From NCBI GenBank assembly GCA_014871385.1, contig CM026423.1, positions 16,915,690-16,979,689 of the forward strand: 64,000 nucleotides of DNA. Direction: 5' to 3'. Position numbers and translations under genes: made by a program. Within the stretch, counting starts at the first letter, position 1, and every line of letters starts with the position of its first letter. Source of the DNA: Ceratodon purpureus. Taxonomy: Eukaryota; Streptophyta; Bryopsida; Pseudoditrichales; Ditrichaceae. This document shows, piece by piece, positions 35,361 through 48,717 of this stretch. A model generated the notes under the pieces. It worked only from the letters and a program-made list of their open reading frames with translations. It searched no databases and was not told the DNA's origin.

Positions 35361-37976
35361 TATTACATCATTTCATAGGAGTTTCCTTTAAATCTTATTC
35401 CTCATTTTAATGTTTCACATTCTACTCTTTTTCAAAATTTTCAATGATTTGTTTTGTGCTGTGAATTGCATTTACCACCCTTTCGTTGAACCATTTAGTG
35501 TACTTTTAAATTTTCCACTTCATATTCTAAAGTTCTACATTGATGGTAATATTCAACAAATGCTAAACACATTGTTTAAATTCATCTTATCTTATCACTT
35601 TCTATCTTTAATATTTTTTTTTGAAGATTTTTAATTGTATAATCTTCTAAAAAATTTAAAAAATAAAATAAAAATTAATTGCCATCCAACAACTCAAACT
35701 TCAATAATCTTCAAAATCATTAATAATAATTTGTTGTTGTTTCATTTGTATGACTTTAATAAGACAATTTTCTAGTTATATTCCATGTATGAAAAGGGAA
35801 AATATTGCTTCTCAATGCTTGCGATAAATGATTCAATTATAACTCTTCAATGATCAAATTGAAGTCATGCTTTAATCAATCAATTACAGTAGAAAAAAAA
35901 TAAAAAAAAATAGAAGTGTAATGTAGCATGCAAGCATAGTTTAATATATGTTTACCTATTAAAGTTTTTGAAATCATCAATTTTAAATAAGTTTTATTGA
36001 CTTACAATAAAGATTTTGAAATTATTGATCTTTACTATAAAATTGTGGTCTATAGTACAAATGTATAGTTTGTTATCATTCAATATTTATTGATCAATAT
36101 TGAAATAAAAAAGAATAAATTTAGATACTTAAAATGAAATACAAAAAATATAAGCTTTTGAAAGTTAAAGTCAACAACAAAGAACTGAATTTGAATTACA
36201 AAAAATCATGTATAGACATGTTTAAAAACTTTTAAATTTACTAAAGATGATTTCATCATTTGCAACCAAAACTTTAAAATAGTATTCTATTATATTTGGA
36301 TAAAAAAATTATTGTTGTGTCTTATAAAGTGGTGAGTTATTCAATGTATTGGCATTGAAATCATACTTGAACTAAATTTGGACTTTTTTTGGTTTTTTGT
36401 TTGAAAGAAGATTGACTTTACAAATAATTCGTTGTATAAATCAATATCAAAATCATACACATTCAATATTGACGAGTGCAACCTTTAATCTTAATATATA
36501 TCTTTTTTTATAAATTAAAATAATAAAAATATTGTAGAAGTATCTTTATAATTTTTTGTATTTTCCATTTTTTTAGCAAAAAATCAAGCTTTATATCAAG
36601 ATCTAAATGGATTTAGTACAAAAATGTATGATTAAAAGGCGGAATTGCAAGGAATTAGAAAGAACTATAACTTTTGACTACGGGCACGATTCTCGCATTT
36701 TAAAAACTATTAGTGAGAGATGATCTATTATAGAACCAACACCTTTTTAAGTTTGAAGAAGTGTGGATCTTAGCTTAAGTTTTGAAGCTCGTTTATTCTA
36801 GAACTATATAATTCAAACTTGTATAGAAGTTGGATATATATTTGATGAAGTATTGATTTTATGATCATATATGTATAAAACGCTTTTTGTTTGTTGATTG
36901 AGGTTATAAGAGGTATTGCCTCATTAAGAAACAATTTGAAATAAAAGTGTGCATTTCAATTAGATCTATAGAAGTATATGTAAAAACAACAAATTTGAAT
37001 GTTTTAACAATTTATGGAAGCACTTATATCTTGAAAGCGATGGCAAGAAACATCAATGTAGAGTGTATAAAATCATATAGTAGTAATTTATAATTTTATA
37101 ACTATCACGATTCTCCAGTCACAAAATTGTTGATTTTTAGTATGTTTGCAAAAACACGATAATGAGCATTTCAAAGAAAGTAAGGACAAATTACAATAAG
37201 AATATAGAAATAAAATACATGTCCATAAAAATTAATGAGCCATTGTTTGTATTGAAAAGAATGTATGTATAAAATTGTAATTTATAAGAATTCTTGTTAA
37301 TATAAAACATATCTTTAAAAATTCATCCTTATAGGATTTGACGATAGATTATAAACTTTTTCCTACAATTATTGTGTTTCAATTAAGTCTATATAAAATT
37401 TGTATATGCCACACAAAATCTACACTTATATTAGTAATCCAATTTAATGATCTACACTTAAAATGGATGCATCTATAGATCCATAATAAGGATGAAATCA
37501 CCTAGGTAATAATAAAGTCTATACATCATCTTCTATTTAAGATAATACTATCAATAATAATTTACACTTGCACATATTTTTGATATAATTTCAAGGCAAA
37601 ATCATCAAGTGTTTAACTTAGTATTTTAAAGGAATAATGCTCGTTTAAGTAAATAATTTGTGTTCATGTGCTGAGGCGTTTAATTGCCTAAACACGAGGA
37701 GACCGGTGCACAATATCTGTATACACTGTACACTCTGAGTACAAGTAGTACACCATTTGTACATTAATGGACCGTTGCACTGCTTGGTAAGAGACAAGAC
37801 TCTGTTCAATCGAACTTGATTGACTTCAAAACCAAAATACCAGACATCAAAATTCGAGTCTTGCAAAAATCTGAGATAGTTTGAGTGAAGTGCGAAAATT
37901 GAAATAACAGGAGTGTAGTGCGATACACTTGTGCGAGAGAGAGAAGCATTGAATCCAGTATGCGGCATTTGCGAAA
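35361..37976 (+). repeat. Left arm of a 5.9-kb inverted duplication
   Basis: The 2616-base arm is repeated in reverse complement at 38625-41240, centred on 38300.5. Spot checks show very high identity, with about two differences in the outer 200 bases and none at the inner end. The arm is AT-rich. Its inner end (37645-37968, minus strand) carries the downstream part of the gene fragment that starts in the spacer. No target-site duplication is visible at the outer ends, where left and right flanks differ. Confidence 0.92.
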
Positions 37977-38305
37977 GTGTGCCGCCAACGCTGTTTTGTG
38001 GAATCTTCGAACTTGCTCTTTATATTGTACACTACTCGAATTGAATTATTGAAGAGTAGGTTCCTTCACTGTACTTTTTTACTTTGTTTTAATAAAAATT
38101 TAAAAACACTTATTTATATTATATTGGTATATACCTTTGAAGCTTGAGAAAACTATTTACTCAGATTTCAATATCTATATTATAATTATTCTTGTAATAC
38201 AAAAAATATTTGAAAGCATTTCAGAATTACAAGTAAATGACTTTGCTACCATGGTTTAGAGAAAAGTAAGTAATCTTTAATATAATTTAATGAAATTTGA
38301 AGAGG

Positions 38306-38593
38306 ATGTCCAATTCGTTGGAGGTTGTTGCTTGTGAGACCATTTTACAAAATCTACTCAACCGTATGTCAAATGGAAACGACCCGTGGGATCAAGTGGC
38401 TTGTTCTCCATCTTATACTCCACCAGCAACAATTACATTTCAAGACATTGAGAATGCTCGTGCAGTTTCTTCAACTTGGAAAAGAGAAATTGATAATAGT
38501 CCTGAATACGCTTGCTTGAGGTTGGCAAAGTGGGACTATGATTCATATACAGAGCAATCTGACGTCTTGTCTCATTTGCTCCAAAAAAAATAA
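38306..38593 (+). pseudogene. F-box-like gene fragment at palindrome centre
   Basis: A 95-residue ORF in the 648-base spacer. Its pattern (VVACETILQNLLNRM, then IENARAVSSTWKREID, then PEYACLRLAKWD) resembles an F-box: an L..E.I..LL..R helix followed by .ARAV...W...I. F-box proteins are substrate adaptors of SCF ubiquitin ligases. After the stop, the sequence enters the right arm, where other frames read ALHSNYLRFLQDSNFDVWYF and VLSLTKQCNGPL, loosely like the middle of plant F-box proteins. The frame changes suggest a decayed gene. The F-box call is moderate; no full domain match can be shown by eye. Confidence 0.4.
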
Positions 38594-38624
38594 TGGATGC
38601 GCATATTGGAATTCGCATAATGGA

Positions 38625-41240
38625 TTTCGCAAATGCCGCATACTGGATTCAATGCTTCTCTCTCTCGCACAAGTGTATCGCACTACACTCCTGTTATTTC
38701 AATTTTCGCACTTCACTCAAACTATCTCAGATTTTTGCAAGACTCGAATTTTGATGTCTGGTATTTTGGTTTTGAAGTCAATCAAGTTCGATTGAACAGA
38801 GTCTTGTCTCTTACCAAGCAGTGCAACGGTCCATTAATGTACAAATGGTGTACTACTTGTACTCAGAGTGTACAGTGTATACAGATATTGTGCACCGGTC
38901 TCCTCGTGTTTAGGCAATTAAACGCCTCAGCACATGAACACAAATTATTTACTTAAACGAGCATTATTCCTTTAAAATACTAAGTTAAACACTTGATGAT
39001 TTTGCCTTGAAATTATATCAAAAATATGTGCAAGTGTAAATTATTATTGATAGTATTATCTTAAATAGAAGATGATGTATAGACTTTATTATTACCTAGG
39101 TGATTTCATCCTTATTATGGATCTATAGATGCATCCATTTTAAGTGTAGATCATTAAATTGGATTACTAATATAAGTGTAGATTTTGTGTGGCATATACA
39201 AATTTTATATAGACTTAATTGAAACACAATAATTGTAGGAAAAAGTTTATAATCTATCGTCAAATCCTATAAGGATGAATTTTTAAAGATATGTTTTATA
39301 TTAACAAGAATTCTTATAAATTACAATTTTATACATACATTCTTTTCAATACAAACAATGGCTCATTAATTTTTATGGACATGTATTTTATTTCTATATT
39401 CTTATTGTAATTTGTCCTTACTTTCTTTGAAATGCTCATTATCGTGTTTTTGCAAACATACTAAAAATCAACAATTTTGTGACTGGAGAATCGTGATAGT
39501 TATAAAATTATAAATTACTACTATATGATTTTATACACTCTACATTGATGTTTCTTGCCATCGCTTTCAAGATATAAGTGCTTCCATAAATTGTTAAAAC
39601 ATTCAAATTTGTTGTTTTTACATATACTTCTATAGATCTAATTGAAATGCACACTTTTATTTCAAATTGTTTCTTAATGAGGCAATACCTCTTATAACCT
39701 CAATCAACAAACAAAAAGCGTTTTATACATATATGATCATAAAATCAATACTTCATCAAATATATATCCAACTTCTATACAAGTTTGAATTATATAGTTC
39801 TAGAATAAACGAGCTTCAAAACTTAAGCTAAGATCCACACTTCTTCAAACTTAAAAAGGTGTTGGTTCTATAATAGATCATCTCTCACTAATAGTTTTTA
39901 AAATGCGAGAATCGTGCCCGTAGTCAAAAGTTATAGTTCTTTCTAATTCCTTGCAATTCCGCCTTTTAATCATACATTTTTGTACTAAATCCATTTAGAT
40001 CTTGATATAAAGCTTGATTTTTTGCTAAAAAAATGGAAAATACAAAAAATTATAAAGATACTTCTACAATATTTTTATTATTTTAATTTATAAAAAAAGA
40101 TATATATTAAGATTAAAGGTTGCACTCGTCAATATTGAATGTGTATGATTTTGATATTGATTTATACAACGAATTATTTGTAAAGTCAATCTTCTTTCAA
40201 ACAAAAAACCAAAAAAAGTCCAAATTTAGTTCAAGTATGATTTCAATGCCAATACATTGAATAACTCACCACTTTATAAGACACAACAATAATTTTTTTA
40301 TCCAAATATAATAGAATACTATTTTAAAGTTTTGGTTGCAAATGATGAAATCATCTTTAGTAAATTTAAAAGTTTTTAAACATGTCTATACATGATTTTT
40401 TGTAATTCAAATTCAGTTCTTTGTTGTTGACTTTAACTTTCAAAAGCTTATATTTTTTGTATTTCATTTTAAGTATCTAAATTTATTCTTTTTTATTTCA
40501 ATATTGATCAATAAATATTGAATGATAACAAACTATACATTTGTACTATAGACCACAATTTTATAGTAAAGATCAATAATTTCAAAATCTTTATTGTAAG
40601 TCAATAAAACTTATTTAAAATTGATGATTTCAAAAACTTTAATAGGTAAACATATATTAAACTATGCTTGCATGCTACATTACACTTCTATTTTTTTTTA
40701 TTTTTTTTCTACTGTAATTGATTGATTAAAGCATGACTTCAATTTGATCATTGAAGAGTTATAATTGAATCATTTATCGCAAGCATTGAGAAGCAATATT
40801 TTCCCTTTTCATACATGGAATATAACTAGAAAATTGTCTTATTAAAGTCATACAAATGAAACAACAACAAATTATTATTAATGATTTTGAAGATTATTGA
40901 AGTTTGAGTTGTTGGATGGCAATTAATTTTTATTTTATTTTTTAAATTTTTTAGAAGATTATACAATTAAAAATCTTCAAAAAAAAATATTAAAGATAGA
41001 AAGTGATAAGATAAGATGAATTTAAACAATGTGTTTAGCATTTGTTGAATATTACCATCACTGTAGAACTTTAGAATATGAAGTGGAAAATTTAAAAGTA
41101 CACTAAATGGTTCAACGAAAGGGTGGTAAATGCAATTCACAGCACAAAACAAATCATTGAAAATTTTGAAAAAGAGTAGAATGTGAAACATTAAAATGAG
41201 GAATAAGATTTGAAGGAAACTCCTATGAAATGATGTAATA
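38625..41240 (-). repeat. Right arm of the inverted duplication
   Basis: Mirror of 35361-37976. The inner boundary is TTTCGCAAATGCCGCA at 38625. This arm continues directly from the spacer ORF, so it is likely the original copy and the left arm the inverted duplicate. The outer boundary is at 41240, after which the sequences are unrelated. Confidence 0.92.
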
Positions 41241-41734
41241 GAATCTTTGATCTATTTTGAAAAGTTTAAGGGTTTATTGAAATTTTCCAATGGTAAGAGA
41301 TTATCAGATTTATTCAATACCAGTATGTTAATTGTAGCTTAAGGCTTTATAGAATCCGTTTGACATCTTAAATATTTTGTTTTTGAATTGTTTTGTTGTA
41401 CTAAAAGATGGATAATATGTATATCTATATGGTTATCTAATCTACAAGCTCCTAGTGTTTTTCACATTTTTGACATATCTTCTACTTCAACGTGCAATAT
41501 ACATTGCTTTATTAGCTGCTTAGTTTCTTCCCCTCACGGTGAATCTCACATCCGAGACTCATTAAATGCAATTCCTTTTTATTTGCCTTCCTTGAATTTA
41601 TATCCATCAGTTTTCATCGTCAAGATTTGCAATGGATTGTATGTACATATCAATTAGGTTAAGTAGGCCGCAAACAATTTGTGGGTCAAATCACTCCATT
41701 CTTTAATTCCATTTCAATCCTAAAAATCATTCCA
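41241..41734. other. Spacer between palindrome and MITE
   Basis: No gene seen. An ORF at 41388-41657 has no recognisable domain. Confidence 0.4.
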
Positions 41735-41741
41735 CCTTGCA

Positions 41742-42052
41742 CGGGTTTCTTTATTTACCCCCGACGAGAGGTGCAACCAAACCACAACCGCTGGTTTGGT
41801 TGCTAGGCTCGGTGGGTTCCATTTTTCTGCCCCTCCCCGTTTTGGGGTCTTGGAGTCTTTTTTGGATTTTTTTTTTACAAATTTAGGGTCGTAGGCCCCA
41901 ATTTACCCTAGGGAGGTCCTTATGAGATCACTAGGACCCCCACTCAAGGCAAATAATAGGGGCAGAGATTTGCCCCCTTCCCTCCCTACCCCGAGCCTGG
42001 CCTCCGACCCACCCCCCAAGCACCGCTCGTCGGGGGTAAATAGACAGACCCG
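41742..42052. mobile_element. 311-bp MITE with 33-bp inverted ends
   Basis: The ends pair over 33 bases with four mismatches (core ATTTACCCCCGACGAG), and CCTTGCA is repeated directly outside each end (41735-41741, 42053-42059). This 7-bp duplication marks an insertion. A perfect 12-bp hairpin lies just inside the left end (41773-41803). The element has no coding capacity. The family is unclear; hAT elements usually make 8-bp duplications. Confidence 0.8.
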
Positions 42053-42059
42053 CCTTGCA

Positions 42060-43121
42060 CCCTTAAGCCTTGAGCACAAATATCCATGAGCGGTTATGAG
42101 GCAGGTACAGAAGTACAATGCAGATCTCCGTGCATGCAACGGCCCTATCCCCGTTCGTACAAAATTCCAGTAATAATCAACGCCTCTTTATTAACTCCGT
42201 ATACCGCTTCCCAGAAGGGACGCGGCGAACACCATCCAACGAAACCTGAACGAAACCCCGACGAAACAGAAACGAAAACTAAATCCACGTCCAAGACAAC
42301 CCTCCGTCGAACCCTCGACGAACGCCAAACGAACCCGGATGAAACCAAGACGAAAACTTCCAAAACCCAACGAAACACGACGAACATCTCCGATAATCGA
42401 CGAGACGTTACGAAAACCGACTGACACGGACGAAGAAGCGCGAGGAATGTGCTTTGAAGGGAATCTGGAACAGTGGAATGCGAGGAAAAAATGGCCCAAC
42501 AGTGCGAGGATGATGCAAAAATAGGCAGCAAGAGTAGGTGCAGTGCCAGATTCGTGCAAATTTATCGCAAATAGTTGTGGAAAAAAGACCCCAAATGATC
42601 CTCACATGTTCCACTCGCCATCTCGAGGACTACTCTCTTGTGGGTACAAGTGCATGCGCTTCGGTTTATCTCCCACATGCTCTGCTTCGTGGATTCCCAC
42701 GCTCTGGATCGGTTGCGCATCTTCCATCTCCCCAGGTTTGGTTTCCAAAGTCGCAGTTTTTGGTTCCAGTGCTCAACAGCTGCAGTTTTTGATTTGGGTA
42801 ATGGCAAGTGAGAGTTGGAGGAGAATTCAGTCTTTGATCATCCCTGAGGTGGTGGAGAGTTTGGAGCAGTTTTGGCATTCGTTTGGGTTGTGGAGTTGAG
42901 GATGGTGGAATGAGTTTTTGAGGAGAAGTGTTAATTTAGTTTGAAAAGTGAAAAGGAAATGTTGATCAGGGAGGTTTTGGATTCGGGGATCAGTTGGTGG
43001 GAGTGACTTTTGGGGAGCTGTGGATGGGATGGGTTTGGGTTGACAGGGATTGATGATCCGGGGTAGAGGAGATTCAGTGATTGGCAGTGTGTGTGGGAAT
43101 TGAGACGTCGGGGTTGGCACC
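42060..43121 (+). promoter_or_regulatory. Urease upstream region with CGAAAC-rich block
   Basis: 42236-42430 is a low-complexity block dense in ACGAAAC and GACGAA words, probably a decayed short tandem repeat. 42430-43121 should hold the urease promoter and leader. No gene recognised. Confidence 0.5.
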
Positions 43122-46100
43122 ATGAAGTTGTCGCCGAGGGAGGTGAACAAGCTCGTCCTTCATGGAGCGGGAGTGCTCGCTCAGAAGAGGCTGGCTCGTG
43201 GGCTTCGCCTCAACCACCCTGAAGCTGTCGCCTTGATCGCCACTCAGGTTAGAGTGATTTTTCGTTTGGTTTTAGGATTCAGGACCTGGGGTTAGCCCAT
43301 ATGTAAATTCTCCACAAGTTTCTACTTAAAAGTAATTGCAAATTCTATTTAAAAGTTTCTTTCAGTTTTTTGACCTGACGCGTAATGAGATGTTACGCTG
43401 ATGTAGTCGATTTCTCGTAATCGGGGTTTTTCGGTCGGACTTTGGAACAGGTGTTGGAGTTCATCAGGGAAGGCAAATCGGTTGCAGAGCTGATGGATCT
43501 TGGAAAGCACATGTTGGGAAAGTAGGTCACAAAGATCTTCTCTCTTTTCAAGTTTCTCATGCTGACGAACTTTTATCGTCAATCAAGGAGGGTGGAAGTC
43601 ATGGCAGACGATTGCTTTTTATATGATTACCTTAGAATGCTTTTAAATAAGTACATTTTGGCAACTCTATGAGTTCTACTTTGAAGCAATTCTTACCGCA
43701 TTGGACCTCTAAAAGCTTAGCTCTAGTTTTTATTTTTGTTTTAGGTTTGTGATTTTCAATTACTTGTTTCAGAGCTTTCGAATACTATGTTTTGATGCAG
43801 GCGACAAGTGCTACCTGCTGTTCCATACCTCGTGGAATCAGTTCAGGTTAGGGCCCTTCACCTTCTTAATTTTGAAGTCTCAATATTGATCTGTAAGTTT
43901 TCAATCTACTTATTGCACAACGAGGGTCTTCTTAAAAATCGAGGATCCATGACAGGTTGAAGGAACATTCCGTGATGGGACAAAGCTTGTTACAATACAT
44001 GATCCTTTTTCATCAGAAGATGGAGATTTAGCATTGGCATTACATGGCTCGTTTCTCCCAGGTGCGCTGTAAAACATGTTAGTCTAAAAATTGCAGTTAT
44101 TGCATGATTCTATGCATAGATTGTTTAGGGAAAAATGGAGGCTTCCAAGTGAGGTTTTTCTCTATTTTGAGGTTCCTGATCACTAGAGCGGGGTCAGAGT
44201 GGCCATGGATTCTGAAATTATTGAATGCCAGAGGTCGGAGGCCTTATTCGATGTAAAGCTTGAATGAACGAGCGACATTTGTTGGTATCTGTTTGGGGTT
44301 TATCACATTGCCTCAGTCTGTGGGAGATCACAGACAAACGCCCACAGATGAGTTGTGAATTTAGTATCATTGAAATGCTCACACTGTAAATATTGGTGTC
44401 TGTTTTACAGTGCCACCTTTGGGCGCCTTCCATGTTCACATGGATGCAGTAGAGCCAGGAAAACTGATTGCTGCGCCAGGTGAAATCATCATCAATCAAG
44501 GTCGACGAGCTGTTATACTGACAGTTAGCAATCGTGCAGATCGACCAATTCAGGTTTGTGCTTCCACCAAACTAGTATTCATTCGCTTCTCCAACCAATC
44601 GCTTCTCACTGTTATGGGATTGAAATACTATCCGTATACGTGTTTCATGCTCTTCTTTTAAGTGACAGGTTGTACTTGTTTACAGATCGGTAGTCACTAC
44701 CACTTCATCGAAACCAATCCTTACCTCATTTTTGATCGAGAGAAAGCTTATGGCATGAGGCTCAATATTCTTGCGGGCACAGCAGTCAGATTTGAGGTAA
44801 AAATATGACTGATACTTGTTTTTGCCAGTGAATTTACCATTTATTGTTTCAGCTAATACTGTAATTGTTGTCCTCTTATGCAGCTAATTCGAAAGTGCTA
44901 GGGTCTTACTTCTGAGTGTCTGATACTTCGGTGTTGCATGTTAAATATTAGCCAGGTGATACCAAGACAGTAACCCTTGTCAGCATTGGCGGAAGGAAGG
45001 TCATCAAAGGAGGAAACGGCTTGGCCTCGGGTCCAGTAGACCCCTCTCGTCTTCCAGTAATCATGGAGAGTATTCTAGCCAAGAAGTTTCTGCATGCTCA
45101 TGAGCCCAATGCACTGTACGTCCATTGCCAATCTAAAACAATTGCATAAATTGAGCAAGATCATGTATGATGATGGACTTTGCTAGCTTTGACCTGACAG
45201 CAAATGGGAGTTGGCATTAGATTTATAGGTTTTGATCGTCTTCTATCTGGGTTTGTCATTTTTGAAGAGGTTAGATGATGATGAAATGACATCCAAAATC
45301 CTCTTAAATTTTGTGAAAAGCAGGATGGTGTTTACGATTTTGAGGGTTTTCTGGTTTGAAACAGGACGGGGGTTTCTGGGGAGAATAGTAGGCTGACTTG
45401 CAAAGTTGCCAAGGAGCATTATGCACATATTTTTGGACCTACAACTGGTGATAAGGTGCAACTTGGGGACACAGACTTGTATGCGGAAGTCGAGAAGGAT
45501 TTTACCACCTTTGGTGACGAGTGTAAGTTTGGAGGTGGAAAAGTTCTTCGAGATGGTATGGGGCAGGCTAGTGGTTACAGCGAGAACGAGACCTTAGATA
45601 CTGTGATTACCAACGCGCTGGTTATTGATTGGAGTGGTATCTACAAGGCTGATATTGGTATCAAAGGAAGTATAATAGTTGGCATCGGCAAAGCTGGGAA
45701 TCCGGATGTCATGGACGGCGTTACTGAAGGCATGATTGTTGGGGTAAGTGACCTCAGCTTGGAAATTTAGCAATTCCTTCTTGTTTATTCGCTGGCTTGT
45801 TTGTGATGTGAGTTGAAACGGTTTCATTTCTTTTGCAAGGTTAACACAGAAGCGATTGCCGGAGAAGGAATGATCCTCACAGCTGGTGGAGTGGATACTC
45901 ATATCCACTTCATATGTCCACAACTCGCAGATGAAGCCATAGCCGCTGGTACTTCTTTTCTCTTCCTCTATGGAAACGAATGCTATAGTCCATTGCCATT
46001 TTCGCTACTTTGGAGATGTTTAACACTTCAATATTTGTCTTAGGAATTGGAGGATTATGTTTTACATCAATTTGAGTTTCTCTCTTCTTTTCATTTCATC

Positions 46101-48717
46101 CTTCCCTTGATTCTACCTTTTGAGCATTTATTCAGGTCTGCTTGGGGGTCTTCTTTTTAGGAATAGAAACAGGTTCCCATGGATCAGATTGTTTTTGAAG
46201 CAGTACTAATATCCGGAAACTACCATCAGGTGTTACGACGCTGATAGGAGGCGGGACAGGGCCAGCCCATGGTACTTTAGCTACAACCTGCACCCCATCT
46301 CCAGAGCATATGCGTCTCATGTTGCAAGCTACAGATGAACTTCCTCTCAACATTGGCTTTACTGGCAAGGTATAATTTTGTTTCACATTAAACATCTATG
46401 GGCTTTGGTGAGGACTCCTAGCCGCAATAGAATCAATCTCTATCAAGGGAAATAGTTGTTCATACGAAGAAATGAGATTTCTGTCTAGTGAGTACGCACG
46501 AGGAAAGAGAATCTTGGTGGACGATTTTGGATATGGCTGTAAGAATATGGACTTTGGTCATCAGGGCTTTGGAGGAGCTCTGGAGTCTTAACCCCTTTTG
46601 CAGATTTCGATGTTTGTCCCCTCCTATCAGGTTCAGGGACTTTGATACATGTTATTGGAAGGCACGTATACTAATAATTTGCAGCTCTTGCTTCCATTTC
46701 TTTCTACAGGGGAACACATCTGATGTGGAAGGTCTGCCGGATATAATACGAGCTGGTGCTGTAGGATTGAAACTTCACGAAGATTGGGGAACCACGCCAG
46801 CTGCGATTAGAAACTGTCTTAATGTTGCTGATGAATATGACATACAGGTAACATATTTGCCTGGTTCTCAGCCCAATTGATTAACCTATAGAACTTTCCT
46901 CCAGAATAGAAGGGTCGAGGATAGATCTCATTTGCTCGTAAGCAGAATCCATCCTCTTTAGTGCCACTTTAACAATTCCATGTGTTTCATGGCTGCACCT
47001 TAGTAGTATACTATTGTGTTACCACATTCCCTTACATATTGCATCACCGCATGTTTCTGCAGGTGACCATCCATACAGACACACTGAATGAATCAGGATG
47101 CGTTGAGCAGTCGATTGAGGCATTTGGAGGCCGGACGATTCATACTTACCACAGGTTCCTACGTTACACCCATTTTATTTGCTGAGGCGAGGGATGCAGG
47201 TTGATATTGATGAAATTCATAACCTGAGTACTCATGCTGACTGAGTATTTTGTTGGATGACAGTGAGGGTGCAGGTGGTGGTCATGCACCCGACATCATC
47301 AAAGTTTGTGGCTTGCCAAATGTTCTGCCATCTTCGACAAACCCTACAAGGCCTTACACTGTCAATACCATAGATGAACATCTTGATATGCTGGTACTCG
47401 TTCTAGACAATTATCTTTCCCTTTAGTAGTGTTGAGAACGTGTATTGCTTGTTTGATCATGTGATTAACTTTTCCAAAGAGTTGGAGATGCTGAGATGCC
47501 TACTAGGTGCTGAATGTGATGCTAAGATGTATTTTGGTTTATTCACACTTGATTCTAATAATGTGGTTCTCTGCCAGATGGTGTGTCATCATCTCAACAG
47601 GAATATTTCGGAGGATGTTTCCTTCGCAGAGTCTCGAATTCGGGGCGAGACAATCGCTGCTGAGGACATTCTCCATGACATGGGAGCCATCAGCATGATG
47701 TCATCTGACTCTCAAGCGATGGGACGGATTGGCGAGGTCATAACACGCACCTGGCAAACAGCCCACAAGATGAAAATGCAGCGCAAGCAGCTCCCCGAAG
47801 TGAAGAATGCAGAGAATGACAATCTGCGCATCCGACGTTACATTGCTAAATATACTATCAACCCCGCCATTGCTCACGGGATTTCTCACCTCGTCGGTTC
47901 TGTTGAGGTGAGCTTACTTCATGCACCAAAATCTCATGCTGTGATAACATTTCTTGCTTCTACACTTGATCTGAAGCCTATGACTAGCGTGTATAGACGC
48001 TGAAGATGATTTCCCCTTTCTATATTGCTGATGGTATGTTGTGGGTCTCACAGGTGGGCAAGTTTGCTGATCTAGTCCTGTGGCAACCGGGACAATTTGG
48101 AGCAAAGCCTGAAATGGTTCTCAAGGGCGGATTCATCGCTTGGGCACAGATGGGAGATGCAAACGCCAGTATCCCTACTCCCGAACCGGTACTTCATCAC
48201 GCACTTCCACCCCAGTTCAACATGCATTATATTTTAGCAAGAGTTCTATCCTCCGGTTCATCCTTTAAACACCTCTTTTAGTGACTCGGATGTTTGTTCC
48301 TGAACAGAAACTCATGCAACCAATGTTTGGAGCTCTTGGCAAGGCATGCAGTGCACAGTCCATCGCTTTCGTCAGCAAGGTAATCTAAAGTCCGGAGTTC
48401 AATTTCCAAGATGCTTTCTAACGATCTCTCTGCTGAATCTTCAGTTCCTCAGTTTGTTCTGATGCATTGGTTGATGGTGTATTAATCATTTGCAGGCTGC
48501 ACTTGAGGCGGGTGTCAAAGCCTCCTATGGACTGGCGAAGCGAGTGGAATCAGTGCAGAATGTCCGCAACATCGGCAAGGCAAACATGAAGCTCAATGAC
48601 GCAACGCCCGTCATTGAAGTGGATCCCGAGTCGTATCACGTCACAGCCGACAAAGTGCCGCTCGTCTGCGAGCCTGCGCAATCGCTGCCCTTGACTCAGA
48701 ACTACTTTCTGTTCTAG
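43122..48717 (+). CDS. URE: Urease, complete single-chain plant type
   Basis: Seventeen exons: 43122-43247, 43451-43521, 43801-43846, 43956-44061, 44411-44553, 44686-44796, 44952-45115, 45365-45743, 45840-45948, 46230-46369, 46710-46847, 47063-47154, 47264-47393, 47578-47907, 48054-48188, 48308-48379, 48496-48717. The sum is 2514 bases in phase, 837 residues, close to jack bean urease (840). Urease hydrolyses urea to ammonia and carbamate in the cytosol. The gamma, beta and alpha parts are fused in order. All nickel-site residues are present: His403 and His405 (DTHIHF), Lys486 for the carbamate (GLKLHEDWG), His515 (IHTDTLNE), His541 ([14 protein letters not shown]) and Asp629 (SSDSQAMGR). The catalytic flap Cys588 and His589 (MVCHHLNR) are also intact. 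The C-terminus QNYFLF matches plant ureases. No accessory genes (UreD, UreF, UreG) are in the window. The start is the ATG opening [11 protein letters not shown], the usual plant N-terminus. Confidence 0.97.

Noticed and set aside
35410-35634. 74-codon open frame, mirrored at 40967-41191
   Set aside because: Very AT-rich, Phe- and Leu-rich chance frame that appears twice because it lies in the palindrome arms.
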